This document shows positions 23,812-35,605 of a stretch of 64,000 bases of DNA, piece after piece. Within the stretch, counting starts at the first letter, position 1. Every line of letters starts with the position of its first letter. Origin of the DNA: Molanna angustata (taxonomy: Eukaryota > Arthropoda > Insecta > Trichoptera > Molannidae); contig OY754970.1 in assembly GCA_963576475.1 (NCBI GenBank), positions 28,099,091-28,163,090 on the forward strand, given 5' to 3'. Made by a program: the position numbers and the translations under genes. The notes beneath the pieces are model-generated. The model worked only from the letters and a program-made list of their open reading frames with translations. It made no database searches and had not been told where the DNA came from.

Positions 23812-24169
23812 AATTTTTTTTAATAAATTTTATAAAAATTGAATTTAGTGACGACATTGCTTCATACAATTTGTATGGCAATCGCCTACACACAATATCT
23901 AAGAAGACTTAATTGTTTGATACTAATCTCCAAACATACATACATACCATCATTCTGTTTTCATATTCTGGGTAGGATCAAAGGACTGACCTCCATTCTA
24001 TCCTATCTTGACATACATACATATGTAGGTACATGTGTTGTATAGAAAATCAAATAACTTAAAATATTAAATAATTTGTATTTATGGGATTATAGTTTGG
24101 TACTTATTCTTCAACTATACATACTATCGCTATCGACAGTTGGATCTCATGTGTTACATGCAACTAGTA
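23812..24169 (+). mobile_element. 345-bp dispersed repeat, copy 2 (Helitron-like end)
   Basis: Collinear with 7185-7531, from TTTATAAAAATTGAATTTAG to ACATGCAACTAG|T. It has an extra ACATACATATGTAGGT segment near 24015. Sequence beyond CTAGT differs between the copies, which fixes the 3' boundary. Confidence 0.75.
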
Positions 24170-26171
24170 GATAATATTTCAATCTCACAATCTCTAATAG
24201 AAATTTAACAAATACATATTTTTTTTTTAATTTGATCCAGATAACTCTGCATCCTCAACACTGTATTTACAATTTTAACAATTCATTCTTGACATGTTCG
24301 CTAAATTGTAGCGGAAAATTTTCAAAAGAAACAGCAATATATAATATGAAAAGAATAGAGCATTGTTGCAAATTTTATGTTGTTAGTATCACAAAATGAT
24401 AGAGATAAAGATCTTTAAGGGAAGGGGGATAAAATTACAGACAACTACCATACTTATTTCGACAAAATTACATGCTGGATAATTTTTTTATAAATTTGCA
24501 AGGAAAACGCCGTCAGTGCTGGAGAAATAAAGAGTTCAAAAATACCTTATTTTAACATCGTTGTAAAAGATGATTTCAATTGTACAGTATCCACGTTCAA
24601 ATTGCCTTCATAACTAGACTTTTTAATTTGACATTGGTGTGTGTACCTACAAAATGAGTGACCTTTGCTGTCTGGTACTTAGTATCCAGTGGGTAGGTAC
24701 CTAGTCAGTTATCTCTCTCTCCTGTCTTGACTTCCACGGCAGGTCCAACCGCTGTTACAGTCGGCACAAGCCGCTTACTCCTGTTGTCAGTCACGCGCCG
24801 CATAGCCCTGTGTTAATTACTAATTAATTGTTCAAGTGTTTGACTTTTAAATGGGAAAGTTATACTGCGCCTGTAAAACCCTACCGACCTCCCACTCACT
24901 AAACGGTACAAATGAACCCTTCCACCGCCCCGGACTTATAATTGTTTCTGTTATTAAATTTGAACCCCCTGCCCCCTCCTGGCGAGAAATGTCTAATTGT
25001 TTGCCCACCGGCCACTGGATCGTATTACAATTTTAAACGGTAGGTGTTACTGGACCCCACATGCAAAAATATATTATCGCGTGTGTGCGCCATCGTAGGC
25101 GGATACGGTCCGTTTCGGCACTCTTAAACCGAGCTTTTGCAACTTTTATTGAAAATTACGAGTATTAGAATTAGCATGTGCTGAAAACGGGACAAATATT
25201 ATGAAACAGTTTTAGTGGAATCGTTTGAACTCTACATATGTTTAGATGGTGCAAAAACTTTTTATATTAAAAACTATATTTATTGATCGCTATGCAGAAA
25301 TATAAAAAAATAGTATATTTATTCAAATTCGCAAAATTTTACTAATTAATGTATTTAAAGACATTTTTCTGTATAAAAAAATACGTGTCTTTAACCATAA
25401 TTTTGATGAAACTGTCTTCATCTTTATAATTTTTAATTAAAACAAAAGTATCGTTGTGTTATTTTTCATTTTGATACATTTCAAATCTGTTTTTTTGCCA
25501 AACCATATTATTTTCATTAATAGATATATCATTTTAATTGATAAAAGTGCATTTATTAACCAAAATATTTTATGCTTTAACAAAATGTTTGTGTAACTTG
25601 TATAAAAAAGTATTATTAATACGAAATTTATCATCAGGAAATATTCATATTACTACCACTTGATGAGAAAATGTGTCCGTTTTTAAGAGGCTTATTTTTT
25701 TCTTTTCCCGCCCAAAAAAAATACATCGTTTTCATCTCAGTTCTATATCTCTACACATTATTACGTCTACTTAAATATCTCCACCATTTCAAATTAAAAC
25801 CTTCCCTACACTGACCCTTCGAAGTAATTTTTTGTTCCATTTTAAATCAAAAAAGCATAAGTCTGCAGGGATGAGGGAGTGGGAAGGTAATCCAGAACTT
25901 TTCCAGAAAACCTCTTTTTATCGTGGAGATCTGAATAAATGGACGGTGCCGGTTGCATTAGACGAAAGTTCAAATATATCCTCATATAAGTATTTTATTT
26001 TATCGTCTTTGCAGATATTTTTTGCTTTTTGGCGGGATTTTTATTTGTGAATTCGCACCATCTTCAAAATCATAATGCATTCATTTTATTCCGATTTTCA
26101 GGAAATATAATACATATTTTACGGCAACAACTACCTCAGACATATACCCATAAAGTTTAGATGAAAACTCT
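24170..26171. other. Unique stretch with GC-richer block
   Basis: Positions 24690-25130 stand out as non-repetitive and GC-richer. They hold a homeodomain-type cluster TTAATTACTAATTAATTG near 24812 and many C-rich patches. The 61-codon frame at 24851-25036 is not recognised. A cis-regulatory or conserved element is possible. The rest is AT-rich and featureless. Confidence 0.35.
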
Positions 26172-26245
26172 TCATTCATACCATCATACCATATCCACAT
26201 GTCTCGCTAGTTATCCTAATGTGGGGTCACCAGCGACTGGTATCA
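26172..26245 (+). repeat. CACGGCAT dispersed element, short copy
   Basis: CATACCATCATACCATATCC, then CTAATGTGGGGTCACCAGCG. Truncated after about 70 bp. Confidence 0.7.
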
Positions 26246-27750
26246 AATTAAATCCAAAATATTTCAATAAATCCAAACATCCATATTATAAATATTTTTT
26301 TCTCGCTGAATTTGTCGGTTATCAGAATGACATCGTTATGTATTTCATGAGCTGAAAAAGAAAAATTCAAAAAACTTAGTATTTAGTTAAACAAATCTTA
26401 TTCCCCAAAAATGTGATTTTTTTTATCGTTTAATTATGTCAACTACACGTATTTTTGCTAACATTTTATATCTTCTACTTACAACCCTACAGTATTTCGC
26501 CCTTCGTAGGTTAGGGGATGTGTCTTCTTTTGTCACGTGTTCTTAATTAAACCAGTCAATGCGGGGTGACCGTTGTCCACAACCCAAGTGAGCAGTATAT
26601 ATTATACGCTAGTCTAAATATTATATTGAAAATAGACAGTCACTTAGAACTTTACCAGCACTTTTTCATTAAAAAAAAACAAAAAGTATCGTAGAGACTT
26701 TTAAAAACAACCATAAGATATATATTGTGCCACTTGCCTTGTCTGTCCGCGCGTTAAAATCTTTTATATTGTTAAAAACGGTATTTAACAAAATTAATGT
26801 ACAATACTGTCTGAGCTATATCTTGCCAAGATCTCAATAAATAAATAAATAATTAAACGTTATGTAAAGAGTACTACAATAACCCATAATCTAGATCAAA
26901 TTAATTTAAATTTTATAAGTTTTCGTTAAGTTTTTAAGTTAATATAAGATTTTCCAAGATTTTCCAAGTTCGCGCATTTTAATCTTTTGTATACCTGTTA
27001 GATTTTTTAAATAAGCTTTCAAGCCGTAAATGTGAAAATAAATAAATAAAATAAACTTTCTTGTACGTATAGAATAAAATAATTTAATTTTATAGATCAT
27101 ATTCGTCTACCCGATATGTCAAAGATACTCACATTGCATAGAAATTATATGTTTGTAATGATTTATTAAAAGGCACAGAATAAAGCCAAGTAGGTACCTA
27201 CTCTTATGTGTCCGTAGTCTCATAAAAACCGACTATAACAGATATTGCTGCATCAAAGGATATAAATATATTTTAACCGGTCTGTGTCAACTATATGTAA
27301 TTCACACGATCAAAATACATATATATTTTGATATTTTATTATTCGTTGATTTTTTACCTTAATTGGCCGTTGAGAAATCAACCAAACAAAACAGTAAAAA
27401 AATCTTTTTTTAGTGTATGTCAACCATCGGAAACCCGCTTTTATTAATTGTCATCTAATCTTATATTTTTTTTTATTGTGAGACTGAATGTTTTTGACAC
27501 AAACCTGCAACAGATGATTTTTTTTCAAGACTTCAATGAAACCCCAAATTATGGGGGTAAATTCCTGATCAACTGGGGAATGTCTTGGTTGTGAAAAGGG
27601 TGTCAAATGCACAAATATCCTGGATGATATTTTTTCACAGCTTCTACCTCAACTATTTCTTAATTGAACCGGAGATATTATTTTTTTTCAGTCATATAAT
27701 TTTGTTAAAAATATGTTATTATTCTTTTTATTCTTTTACTTGTCCTACTT
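26246..27750. other. Non-coding stretch with two retroposon-like tails
   Basis: TCTCAATAAATAAATAAATA at about 26832 and GTGAAAATAAATAAATAAAA at about 27036 are A-rich simple tails. Each is preceded by a CGCG..TTTTAATCTTTT-type segment (about 26750 and 26975). They look like the 3' ends of two related retroposons, not otherwise identified. Confidence 0.4.
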
Positions 27751-27754
27751 TAAG

Positions 27755-27830
27755 TAGAGTCAGCTCTTCAAATCATTTGGCGCCAGGATGATCTGTCCTG
27801 TACGTCCTGTAGATATTGTGGGGGCTGATA
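27755..27830. repeat. Short dispersed motif CCAGGATGATCTGTCCTGTA
   Basis: This 20-bp string also occurs at about 61936 with further similarity downstream (TTG..GGGGCT). It is probably part of a LINE untranslated region. GTAGAGTCAGCTCT just before it resembles GTAGAGTCGGCTCT at 30781. Confidence 0.55.
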
Positions 27831-28571
27831 TTTGAGCTTATTTATATAGCCTCACCGCGTGAATAGTGGATGTTTTTTTGTTTTTTCTGTTTTCTGGAAA
27901 AGTATACCTTCTTTTCTATTGTTTGTCAAAATAAATATTATTATTTTTTGCCAAATAAATAAGTCAATTATTATTTTTATTTAAATTAATCAAATTTTTA
28001 TCATTCTATTTTAGCAAATGAGACGGCGGGCGCGTGACTTCTGGACGGTAGAACTCCTTAGTTATTGTAGTTTAAATCAAGGAACATTCTTGGTCTAAGA
28101 TCATTGTAAGAAGATCGTTTTGCCGGATATCGGTGACTGATTAAGTTGATAAACCTTTACCGGACTAAATTTTACATGTAGAGATTATAAGTATTAACCT
28201 TGTAAAATATAAATGTTAATTATTATTCTATATAATATGTGAATGATATCGGTCGGAGGCGAGATTTTAACCTGCATCCTCTAGATTACAAATTTTGCAT
28301 GCTGCTCTACTTACGATCCATATGGAAATCATCAAAAAGAAATTCCAATAAACTCAAGTATTTTTTCAACACTAGATATAAATTGAACTCTTCTTCTCTC
28401 TTCTGTTGATCTGATGGATATGTTTGTGCCGCTGTTACCAAATAAATTATGAAGTCAGAAAACTTAGCCATCACTTATATCGCTCAATTTACACAATATC
28501 AAAAAATCTTTTATTTGGTTTGAACTTAAGGTTCGGTTCGGAGATCTACGTTGTAAGATTTTTTCCTCCCC

Positions 28572-28706
28572 ATGAAGCTTAACTCCTTGGCTACTTATGA
28601 GATGATCTTTTTTCAGGATGATCCCCCTCCCGATGTTGACGCAGCTTTGTCACTGATACACAAAGACTGCCTCCTGGGAAGATCAGTTACAGCGACGTTG
28701 AGTTGA
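28572..28706 (+). CDS. Small coding-like frame, unrecognised
   Basis: A 44-codon frame begins MKLNSLATYEMIFFQ and continues DDPPPDVDAALSLIHKDC to a TGA. An acceptor-like TCTTTTTTCAG ends at 28616, so DDPPPDVDAAL.. could instead start a terminal exon. The composition (D, P, A, balanced codons) differs from the surrounding AT-rich DNA. No family is recognised. A fragment of a transposon protein or chance are both possible. Confidence 0.25.
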   Translation: MKLNSLATYEMIFFQDDPPPDVDAALSLIHKDCLLGRSVTATLS

Positions 28707-29394
28707 GACTTTCAATTGAATCTCCAAAGTGACACTGCTTAACGCTAATGATCACTTTGCTTCTTTTTTGCTTATTCATTTATAAATTCTAAAACCAAGT
28801 ACCTTTACCTGTACTTGATTCCGTTAAAAACATGTACCTTTTCAATAAATTATTTATTTTATCAAGGATATTTATTGTAATTTGATTAATGTAATATAGT
28901 ATAATTTTAATTGGTACCTAAAAATCACGTGCCACATAAGACACCCACATGAAACTTATGAAAGATAATTTATTATAAGCCTTAATAATTTCTTTTTTTT
29001 TTACTTTGTGTTTTATTGTTATTGATAGATACGTGTCTTTTTTGTGTGTTCATTTAGTCATCCGATGTTGATTTGTTTATTTTTATTGTTTGTTTTTATT
29101 TTCGTTTGTACTAGATGTAAGAAATTGTATTTTTTTTACATCTAAATATAATATATACAATACAATACAATACAATAACGTTATTTAATAACTTTTTTGT
29201 TATTTTTTGCCATATTTTCTTAGGCCTATTATGAGACTTTTAGGCTTCAGTTAAATAGCTTTTTTTGCGAAATCATATTTGATTTTATTTTTATTACAAA
29301 TATTTTAAATTTGAATGTTATTTTTATATAACATGTTGGTTACATACCATACACTCTAATAACCTCAAAAAATTATTATGGTTGGTTGGAAGAT
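28707..29394. other. AT-rich non-coding stretch
   Basis: Includes an (ATACA)n run at about 29153-29176. No gene supported. Confidence 0.4.
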
Positions 29395-30420
29395 ATTCAT
29401 CATTATTATTGGCGCTATAGCCTTGAGCCTTGGCCTCCTCTAGAATTTTTCGCCATTAACACCGGTCCATCACCTGTAACATTTTGCAACGCCAATCCTC
29501 TATAAATCCCCCTGTATGCCGTCCAACCTCAGCATGGGTCTTCCTACACCTCCCCTCCCCTCCGGTCGTGTGTCGAGTATCATTTTTGGGGTTCGAATTT
29601 CCTCCATTCGCTGAACGTAACCTTACCATTGAAGTCGATGTATTTTTATATATTTAACTATGTTAGGATCCTTGAAAAGTTTCTCCAGCTCATGGTTGTG
29701 CTTTTTCCTCCATGTCTCTTTCTCACAAAAAGGCCCAAAAATTTTTCTCAACACCTTCCGTTCCTTCGTATCGACCCTTCATGTTAAGCACCCAGCATTC
29801 AGCATCATATACAATTTCTGGCTGTAGCAATTCTTTATACAATAAAAACTTAGTAATAAAATTAACGAATTGAACGTGCATACTTGGTGATTTATTTAAA
29901 TAATGTAATTTAAATAAAACAGTTAATTTGTTCTTCCACAATTTTATTTACCTGTCTAGTTTCGTAGGACACGTCCTACATGGTCACAGGTGACAAAGAA
30001 ACTAAAGTAAGAAGCTGAATAAATGGTTCAACACACAAGTAGGCAGAGGTTGAAAACTTATGGTACATGAGCAATGTTGTGTTACTAGTAAATAGTATGA
30101 CATATGAATCTATATAAGACAAAAACATGATAATAGTTAACAGAAAACATGAGTATAGTTAGTTTCAACATATTTCTGTAAATAAACATCAAACATAATT
30201 AAATATTTATATTGTAAATATTACTTTTTATCTTATTTAACTATAATCATGTTTTTGTCTTATATAGATTCATATGTCATACTATTTACTTTGTGGAAGA
30301 ACAAATTAACTGTTTTATTTAAATTACATTAAAAACTTAGTATTTCGCGTTACCAAGCGAGACTTGAGATGTCGGTGAATACCGAAATTGCATTTATTTG
30401 CCATGGATATTTTTATTTTT
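29395..30420 (-). pseudogene. LINE reverse-transcriptase 3' end, split by an insertion
   Basis: Read on the minus strand from 30420, the frame gives SRLVTRNTKFLLYKELLQPE across the junction of two segments (30343-30420 and 29395-29855), then YDAECWVLNMKGRY. Frameshifted blocks follow: KIFGPFCERDTW, EGRRGVGRPMLRWLDGIQGD and ILEEAKAQGYSANNN. The xLLYKxLxxPxxxYxxExW and GRPxLRWLDG motifs are classic for the end of non-LTR reverse transcriptases. The two segments join perfectly only if 29856-30342 is removed. Confidence 0.85.
29856..30330. mobile_element. Foldback element FB2 inserted in a LINE
   Basis: Flanked by 12-bp direct repeats AAAAACTTAGTA (29844-29855 and 30331-30342), one of which completes the interrupted LINE frame. 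Inside, arm A (29902-29940) matches 30292-30330 inverted with 39/39 identity, and arm B (30087-30140) matches 30237-30290 with one mismatch. On the right the arms are contiguous, while on the left 146 bp separates them. The right arm is flush with the element end, and the left end has 46 extra bp. There is no coding capacity. Confidence 0.88.
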
Positions 30421-31563
30421 ATCTGGACACTAACATCATTGTTACTGGTTACTATTGGGCCTTAGTACTGGAACGACCCCACAGTTTCGATGGTATGATT
30501 ACCAGCACTAATTAGTGTAACTTGGATGTTTCTTTGGTTGGATTTTCTATTTTAGCTGCAATCAAATATTTTGTCGTAGAGTTAACTTAAAGTGGCAGTA
30601 GCATTTTCTAGGTCTATAAATGGTTGGTAAACATCATTCGGTTTTTTTGCAATTATGTCGCCATCATCAACATTATATATGCAAGTATCTGGCTTGTTTT
30701 GCGGAAAAGGTTGGGAGATATCGCCATTAGGCAATCAACCCACCATAGTGCACAATTATGTATGAATTATTTTTCTTTAGGTAGAGTCGGCTCTACCATT
30801 ATGTATTAATTTTTGTACAGACAATTCCAAAAATAATAAATAAATAATTCCATTTGATATCGATAATTTTCTTGCATTTCAGTTCAAAATCATGGCTACT
30901 AAGAAATACTCTTCTCGTGTCATTTAAATATTCAATTAATTTTGTGAGGTTTAGAAAATTTAAACAGTACTTCTCGCTTTGGCTGCACTGGGAGCAGACA
31001 GACATTAATGCCTCCTAATGCAGCGATAGTGAGATTTCCCGTTACTCCAACGCGAGTCTCCTGTCGATTCATTTTTACAACTACCCACAACGGATCTTCC
31101 GCCTCCAGACCAAAATCGACGTATAGATGATTTTTTGTTTCGTTGCCATTTCTCATTTCGCTCGAGGAAAAACGCTCTTGCGTGCCTCCATCCATCTGAC
31201 TGGTACCAAGTAAGGAAGGAGCTCTTATAAACTTTTAATTACCTCTCTGGCTCAGGGACGCGTTCACGAGGAACGGATTACGCGGCCGCGACGAGCACTT
31301 CCTTACCAGGGTCGTTCTTAGACACAATCATTTTCAATATTTTTTTATTCATATTTTTCGATAACAATATAAAATAATTCACAAATATACATATCTCACT
31401 GGGCGGAATTCCTGTTCTAAGATTGTTTGTATTCTTAAGGCAATTTACCGAAGGTTTTATAACATTAATACAAACTTGAAGGCTCCTCAAGGACGACAAA
31501 CACCTTCTATATACCTTTAAGACCGAGGCCTCCTCACTGCTCATATTTGACTCTGAATACGGG
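30421..31563. other. Unique stretch with GC-richer block
   Basis: Positions 30960-31290 and 31400-31550 are non-repetitive and GC-richer. Minus-strand frames of 87 codons (30932-31195, starting MDGGTQERFSSSEMRN) and 88 codons (31278-31544, starting MSSEEASVLKVY) begin at good ATG codons but show no known domain. They could be first exons or chance. Confidence 0.3.
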
Positions 31564-31617
31564 TATTTATTTATTTATTTATTTAATATTGCTTTTTGGG
31601 CAACTAACAGGTACTAT
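31564..31617 (-). repeat. SINE family A 3' end fragment
   Basis: (TTTA)n followed by ATATTGCTTTTTGGGCAACT and AACAGGTACTAT. It is the tail end of family A only, with the rest missing. Confidence 0.75.
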
Positions 31618-32550
31618 TTTTATTTTATTTTATTTTACAATTCTTTGGGAGACCAACAGCTATCAATTATAGTTTTTCAATTGGGATAACAACCGAACAG
31701 CCAATTGGATGGTGTTATGGAAAAATATGTTAACCCACCAAATCAAAAAAATGAGTTAGTGTCAGAATCCTAACCCTAAAGTGATATTCTTGTATTGAAA
31801 AAATAGTTTAACCAGCTAAAACTTATAAATACTCTGTAATACCTCCCAAAAACCATGAAATTGGGCTATAAATAATGTAATACTGCTTTAAGATGCTTGA
31901 AGTATTGTTGCGAATTGAGATCAATACCTATGTGGCTAATATGACAACAATATTGCAAAAATGTGTTAACCCGCGTGACACATTATGGCAATCTTATGAT
32001 TTTTTTTTCACTCATGTAAATAATATTGCAACAATGTGTTAACCCGCATTATACATTATGACAATCTTGTGATTTTTTATTCACTCTTGTAAATAATAAC
32101 CTTTACAAAAATTATTACAAATAGGAAACTAGACATTAATAAAGAGAAGGTTTTTTGGTTAAAAACTCACGAAATTAATATAAGAAAGGATAACCCTGTG
32201 CCCCGTTCCACCATCGTACTTTTCAACTTTGCGCTTTGCACTTTGCAAATCGTCGGCTTGTTTTCGTTCCACCATTACATTTTTTCGCAAAGTAAAAGTT
32301 GCAATTTGCAAAGCGAAAAGTAGACGCATATTGCAAAGCAAATAAGCCGTTCTGTTCCACCATCGCTACTTTTCATAAAAAACTTTGCAAACCTTGCGAA
32401 TGAATTGAAAAGAATATTTTGACATTTCAAATTTGCCATTCGTCGAGTTGTGAAAGAAGAAGTTGTTTGTTTAGAATTTTTGAGTAAATTTATTATAAAA
32501 TTTTGCATAAATTATTGTTAGAAAGGGATGAGGAAGACGGGGTTGTAAGA
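31618..32550. other. Unique stretch with local repeats
   Basis: The phrase AATATTGCAACAATGTGTTAACCCG recurs in variants near 31950, 32025 and 31715. At 32200-32410, CTTTGCAAA and GTTCCACCAT phrases recur in both orientations around GCAAAG-rich sequence. No gene is recognised. Confidence 0.4.
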
Positions 32551-32765
32551 AATAGGCGTGATGACAGTAAGAAAAAATCATTGAAATTATGATTTTATTA
32601 GATAAAATATGTTATAAAGATTTGAAAAAATATATTTATTTTCATTTTAAAAGAGCGAATAATATTAATATTATTAAAATAAAAATACAAAATATGTTTG
32701 TCCGCCATTTTATGTGAAACACCAATCAGAGCGCATGACGTCACCATATTGTCACTGTCAATTGT
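32551..32765 (+). repeat. 215-bp direct repeat with CCAAT and CRE motifs, copy 1
   Basis: Matches 33185-33396 from AATAGGCGTGATGACAGTAA through GTCCGCCATTTTATGTGAAA. It ends with ACCAATCAGAGCGCATGACG TCAC. An ATGACGTCAC cAMP-response-type palindrome lies 11 bp from a CCAAT motif, a promoter-like pairing. A solo remnant of that style is near 35141. Confidence 0.85.
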
Positions 32766-33184
32766 GTTTGTTACTGTCAACTGTTGTGTTGTTCGAAATG
32801 GCTATTTTTTTCATAACAAGCTATATGGAATATGCTGCTTATTTTTAACATGCTATTTTTATTTATTGATTTATTTGGTTTATTTGGGACAATAAACCAA
32901 ATAATATCGCTATCCGCTCTATTGAATCGTTGACGCATCTGTTATAACACGCACCGAGTATTGTAACGTGGTGGAGAATATTTAACGTTTCAGAAATAAA
33001 TAACTTGGTGGCTTTCATTGCTTGATTATAAAATAAAATGATGTAATTATATTGTTTGTGGGAGTTGTACAGTGTTACATGAGGTTGAAATGGAAATACA
33101 CAATGTATTATGATGAATCTAATATACATATGGGATAACTGTTATGATTCATATACATATTATGATTAATATATTAAAATATGT
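32766..33184. other. Spacer between the paired 215-bp repeats
   Basis: A 419-bp interior with no long frame and no transposase motif. Confidence 0.5.
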
Positions 33185-33396
33185 AATAGGTGTGATGACT
33201 GTAAGAAAAAAATCATTGAAATTATGATTTTAAAAAATAAAATAGGTTATAAAGATTTAAAAAATGTTTTTTTTTTAATTTATAGGAGTGAATAATAATA
33301 ATATTATAAATATAAAAATACAAAATGTGTTAGTCCGCCATTTTATGAGAAAAAACAATCAGAGCGCACGACGTCATAGTATGGTCGCGTCAATTC
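33185..33396 (+). repeat. 215-bp direct repeat with CCAAT and CRE motifs, copy 2
   Basis: Second copy in the same orientation. CAATCAGAGCGCACGACGTC keeps the motif pair. The two copies could be repeats of one insertion (LTR-like spacing, but no retroviral TG..CA ends, primer site or coding interior) or two insertions of a small element. Confidence 0.85.
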
Positions 33397-33588
33397 TTCT
33401 GATAGTCTTCAATACAATATACGCATTAATTGTCGGTCTGGACTATGTTTATTTTGGTGTTATCGATATATTAATATTTTAATTAGATACTTAAAACTAA
33501 AACAAATTAAATATAAATGGAACAAGTATTCATCAAAGCAAATAGTTTCAATTTACCTAGATACTCGCCTACCTATCGGGGGACACTA

Positions 33589-34175
33589 TGGGCCGGTATT
33601 ACAGTGTCAGTTTAAGAGCTAAACTCAAGTTTTACAAAAATATAGCGTATTACAGTGTCCGTTTAGACCTAATCTTCCCTCAAATACGTCACTAAAACGA
33701 CAAATATTTAACTCAACGTTTCTGGCAGATTAAGTACTTAACTGTGAGTCAACTGTCATTTGCTAGGCAACTCGTGTAGTTTCAGTTTCTATCACTAGAG
33801 GCGTTAGGTAACGTGTGTAGTTTCAGTGTTGTATCGAAGGTGGCGCCACACAACAAAACAAACTGACAGCCGTATTGAAACGAACACGGGCATTTAAAAG
33901 CATTATTTTGGTGAAAAAAATTAAATTTACCATGTTGGATAATAAAACAATGGTATTTAAAGTCGTAGCGTCCCGTTTTGTATTTCGTATTATTTGAGGT
34001 TATTTAAATTTGACAGATAATAACCACAGAAAAAGTGAAATATGTCTATAATTGAAGATTTAGTAACTGACATGTCATATTGCACTGTAATACGGAAATG
34101 GATTCAATCTCCCCTTAACATTAATCTTGAGTTTGGCAAACTCAATGAGTTGAGGGCCGACTGTAATATCGGGCC
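33589..34175 (+). mobile_element. 0.6-kb inverted-repeat DNA transposon, copy 1
   Basis: The left end TGGGCCGGTATTACAGTGTC starts a 49-bp terminal arm that matches the inverted right end of the copy at 46.72-46.77 kb at 46/49. The right end here is shorter, GACTGTAATATCGGGCC, still an inverted match of the first about 17 bp. An inner pair GTATTACAGTG / CACTGTAATAC nests within. The body has no transposase frame, so it is non-autonomous. TAT flanks both sides. The G-start ends suggest PIF/Harbinger-like, unproven. Confidence 0.85.
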
Positions 34176-35605
34176 TATGTTAATTGTATTTTGTATGTAA
34201 CTTAGTTTTTATTGAATAAATAAATAAATAATGAACGCTCGCAACGTATGGTAAACTAATTTAGTTTTAGTATTCTACAATTTTGTCACGCAATGGTGAG
34301 CTGACGAACGTTCGACATGTTATGATGCTGGTCACTGCCAAACTAAACTAGCAAGCTATATTTTTTTCATGCAATGAAGCGATTTGCGAAACGACGGCGA
34401 TTACGCGAAGCATGCGTTTTAAAACATCGTTACAATTTTAGCAGCATACGAATTATTACATAGCGCTCGTTTTTTGTATTGTGTTCATAACAAGCTATAT
34501 TTATCTGCTATCGTTATTTTTAGCAATAGCAGCCATAGTAGTTATTTTTCTGCCTGTCTTAACTACTCTTAACTAGAATGGAACTTTTGATGGTCGGATA
34601 TTTCTTTGCGTCGAACAAAGACTTTTGTTCATCAGAATTTCGAAACATAAAAACTTAATAATAAGTACATATAAGTACTTTATTTATCTGTAATTTAAAT
34701 ACAACTTACATCTCGAAAATCGATAAAATATGCTCCTTCTTCTCTCTACATTATGTGTTCATAAGCTAAAAACATACGCGGGAAACTTATGATGGCCTAT
34801 TTTGACGTTTGGACATTAATGAAGTTCTTTATATGCTTATTGCCTAAATAATGGTAAATATTATATTATTGAGAGCTAAAAGTGGGGGAACAAATACTGT
34901 ACTTCATTGTAAACGCGTACTTAATAAAATTCACTTGTGTCTCGCCGTGCGAAATTTAATCACTTATTTCTCTTTTTTTTCGCGTGGGACGAAAACAAAT
35001 ACCTCAGTAGGTGTTTTTTTCGTCGTGTTTGTACATTTAGGGACCGCACAACACTTATGCACTTTTGAATTGATTATAAATACACAAATCGTCTTAGAAC
35101 ACATATATTACATATAGTAGTGATATGCAGTTTACGATACCATGACGTCACCGTCAGGGTCGGCAGCCGCCATGATACTACAAGCTTTTTTTGGCGTAAA
35201 TGTCAAATTTGATTTTAAAATGGCGATTTTTGCTACTAAACCTTTATTTTATGTAGAAATGTATATATATTTGAAAACAGTGAATGCGTAAAAACATCGT
35301 GAGATAGTTTTTCAAAATTAGTCATCATGCCTATTATAGAGAAAGGATAAATTTCGAAAATATTTTACCCACGCAGTTCCTCGAATATTTTCGCATAAAT
35401 AGCTCTCAGTGTGAATATGTCTTGATTAAGTACACGATTTATTCTGATTTTTTTTAGGTAATTTAAACTATGTTTATGTGATTATTATGTCCGCTTTTTC
35501 TAAGTTTATATGATTATTTCACTACACATTTACACATATTTTAAGGTACAGAACAGCACTAAGAGAAGCAAATGATTGTCTCCTCAACAGCAAATAATTC
35601 AGTGA
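34176..35605. other. Non-coding stretch
   Basis: An (AATA)n tail-like run lies near 34215. CATGACGTCACCGTCAGGG and GCCGCCATGAT near 35140-35175 recall the 215-bp repeats. The 88-codon frame at 34851-35117 is not recognised. Confidence 0.35.

Noticed and set aside
32551..33396. LTR retrotransposon with 215-bp LTRs
   Set aside because: No TG..CA ends, primer-binding site, polypurine tract or coding interior, and only 419 bp lies between the repeats.
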